From Bradyrhizobium cosmicum (GTDB taxonomy: Bacteria > Pseudomonadota > Alphaproteobacteria > Rhizobiales > Xanthobacteraceae): 64,000 bases of DNA. Below, piece by piece: positions 63,323-64,000 of the stretch. The notes below the pieces were generated by a model. The model was not told where the DNA came from. It saw nothing but the letters and a program-made list of their open reading frames with translations, and searched no databases. The translations under genes were made by a program, and so were the position numbers. The stretch's first letter is position 1, and every line of letters starts with the position of its first letter. Location: positions 7,101,501 through 7,165,500 of the forward strand of contig NZ_CP041656.2 of the NCBI RefSeq assembly GCF_007290395.2, given 5' to 3'.

Positions 63323-64000
63323 GTGATCCATACCAAGGTCCGATGCCGCGAGATCACCGAGGCCGACGTTGACGCGGTCGCGGAGCTGCTAACGCGCGGC
63401 TTCGTCGGCCGCTCGCGCGACTACTGGATCCAGGGCCTGCGCCGGCAGGCCTTCCGGCCCGTGCCCGAGGGCTATCCGCGCTTCGGCTACATGATCGACA
63501 ATGACGGCACGCCCGTCGGTGTGCTGCTGCTGATCTACACGGCGCGGAAGGACGGCGAAGCCACCGCCATCCAGTGCAACCTGTCGAGCTGGTATGTCGA
63601 CCCGGCCTACCGCAACTACGCTCCGCTGCTGACCAAGATCGCGCAGCGACACAAGGATGTGACCTACCTCAACATCAGCCCGGCGCCGTGGACCTGGCCG
63701 ATCATCGAGACACAGGGCTTCAGGGCCTATTGCCAGGGAATCTTCTTCTCGGTGCCCGCGCTGGCACGCGCGCCGCGTTGGAGCAAGATCGAGGTCATCT
63801 CGCAGCACGCCAAGGCGATCGAGGGGCTGACCGACGCCGAGACCGAGCTGCTGACGCGGCATGCTCGCTACAATTGCCTCAGCCTCGTCTGCCGCACGCC
63901 GAAAGGAACGTTTCCTTTCATTCTGCAACCGGTGCGCATCCGCCGCGGCTTCATCGCGCCGCCTGCGATGAAGCTGATCTACTGCCGTAGTGTTGCCGAA
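63323..64000 (+). CDS. GNAT-like acyltransferase-fold protein (partial, cut by window end)
   Basis: 226 residues are visible and the frame is still open at base 64000. A GTG at 63323 with GGGTAAGACGAG upstream is the best start; no ATG is suitable. VRCREITEADVDAVAELLTRGF and the following FGYMIDNDGTPVGVLLLIYT resemble the N-terminal strands of GNAT acetyltransferases, and WYVDPAYRNYAPLL the acetyl-CoA-binding strand with the usual R/Q-x-x-G loop weakened to Y-R-N-Y-A. It lies 37 bases after the ligase gene and is probably in the same operon; it might transfer the carrier-bound amino acid to an acceptor (inferred). Confidence 0.6.
   Translation, partial: MIHTKVRCREITEADVDAVAELLTRGFVGRSRDYWIQGLRRQAFRPVPEGYPRFGYMIDNDGTPVGVLLLIYTARKDGEATAIQCNLSSWYVDPAYRNYAPLLTKIAQRHKDVTYLNISPAPWTWPIIETQGFRAYCQGIFFSVPALARAPRWSKIEVISQHAKAIEGLTDAETELLTRHARYNCLSLVCRTPKGTFPFILQPVRIRRGFIAPPAMKLIYCRSVAE

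Overview
The window is about 64 kb of GC-rich DNA with an organisation typical of a soil alphaproteobacterium of the Bradyrhizobium type. The support is several branched-chain-type periplasmic binding proteins, an amide/urea transporter operon, CoA-ester catabolism, a SerRS-like amino acid:carrier protein ligase whose zinc ligands sit at the residue numbers known for the Bradyrhizobium japonicum enzyme, and many intergenic palindromes of the kind scattered through bradyrhizobial chromosomes. No rRNA, tRNA, IS element, prophage or CRISPR array was seen. Gene density is high and the window reads as core or near-core chromosome. Only one clearly broken gene was found (35165-35877).

Layout. 1-3000: tail of an FtsX-type permease, its CrtC/AttH-like exported partner, a MAPEG protein and an orphan substrate-binding protein. 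3295-7667 (-): RND efflux pump permease and its membrane fusion lipoprotein. 8054-16449 (+): iron-dependent alcohol dehydrogenase/maleylacetate reductase relative, acyl-CoA synthetase and a complete Dpp/Opp-type ABC importer. 16541-25380 (-): a CoA-ester degradation unit (two acyl-CoA dehydrogenases, a GST, an AraC regulator, a BKACE enzyme, a two-subunit biotin-dependent acyl-CoA carboxylase), divergent from an acyl-CoA ligase and a further binding protein (25658-28523 +). 28574-35877: cell-surface region with glycosyltransferases, an XRE-like regulator, and a VIT/vWA protein ending in an LPKTAT sorting signal followed by its class GN-like sortase. 36072-42354: ADP-forming acyl-CoA synthetase, an MCE/MlaD protein and a large autotransporter. 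42612-50356 (-): an eight-gene amide/urea unit in transcription order urtABCDE-fmdA-fmdB-amiE. 50524-54808 (+), divergent from urtA: a hybrid sensor kinase whose input domain is an NCS1-type permease followed by a Cys-rich segment, plus a LuxR-type response regulator. 55034-60172: Baeyer-Villiger-type monooxygenase, secreted trypsin-like protease, HAD hydrolase and the methionine-salvage pair mtnA-mtnP. 60438-64000: a carrier protein divergent from an acyl-CoA dehydrogenase-like flavoprotein, an amino acid:carrier protein ligase and a GNAT-like protein cut by the window end.

Three groups deserve most attention. (1) The permease-kinase/LuxR pair beside the amide importer and amidases, which may sense the substrate with a transporter-like domain. 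(2) The sortase/VIT-vWA pair in a non-marine Gram-negative setting. (3) The aminoacyl-carrier-protein cluster, which has the parts of a small non-ribosomal amino-acid modification pathway without an NRPS.
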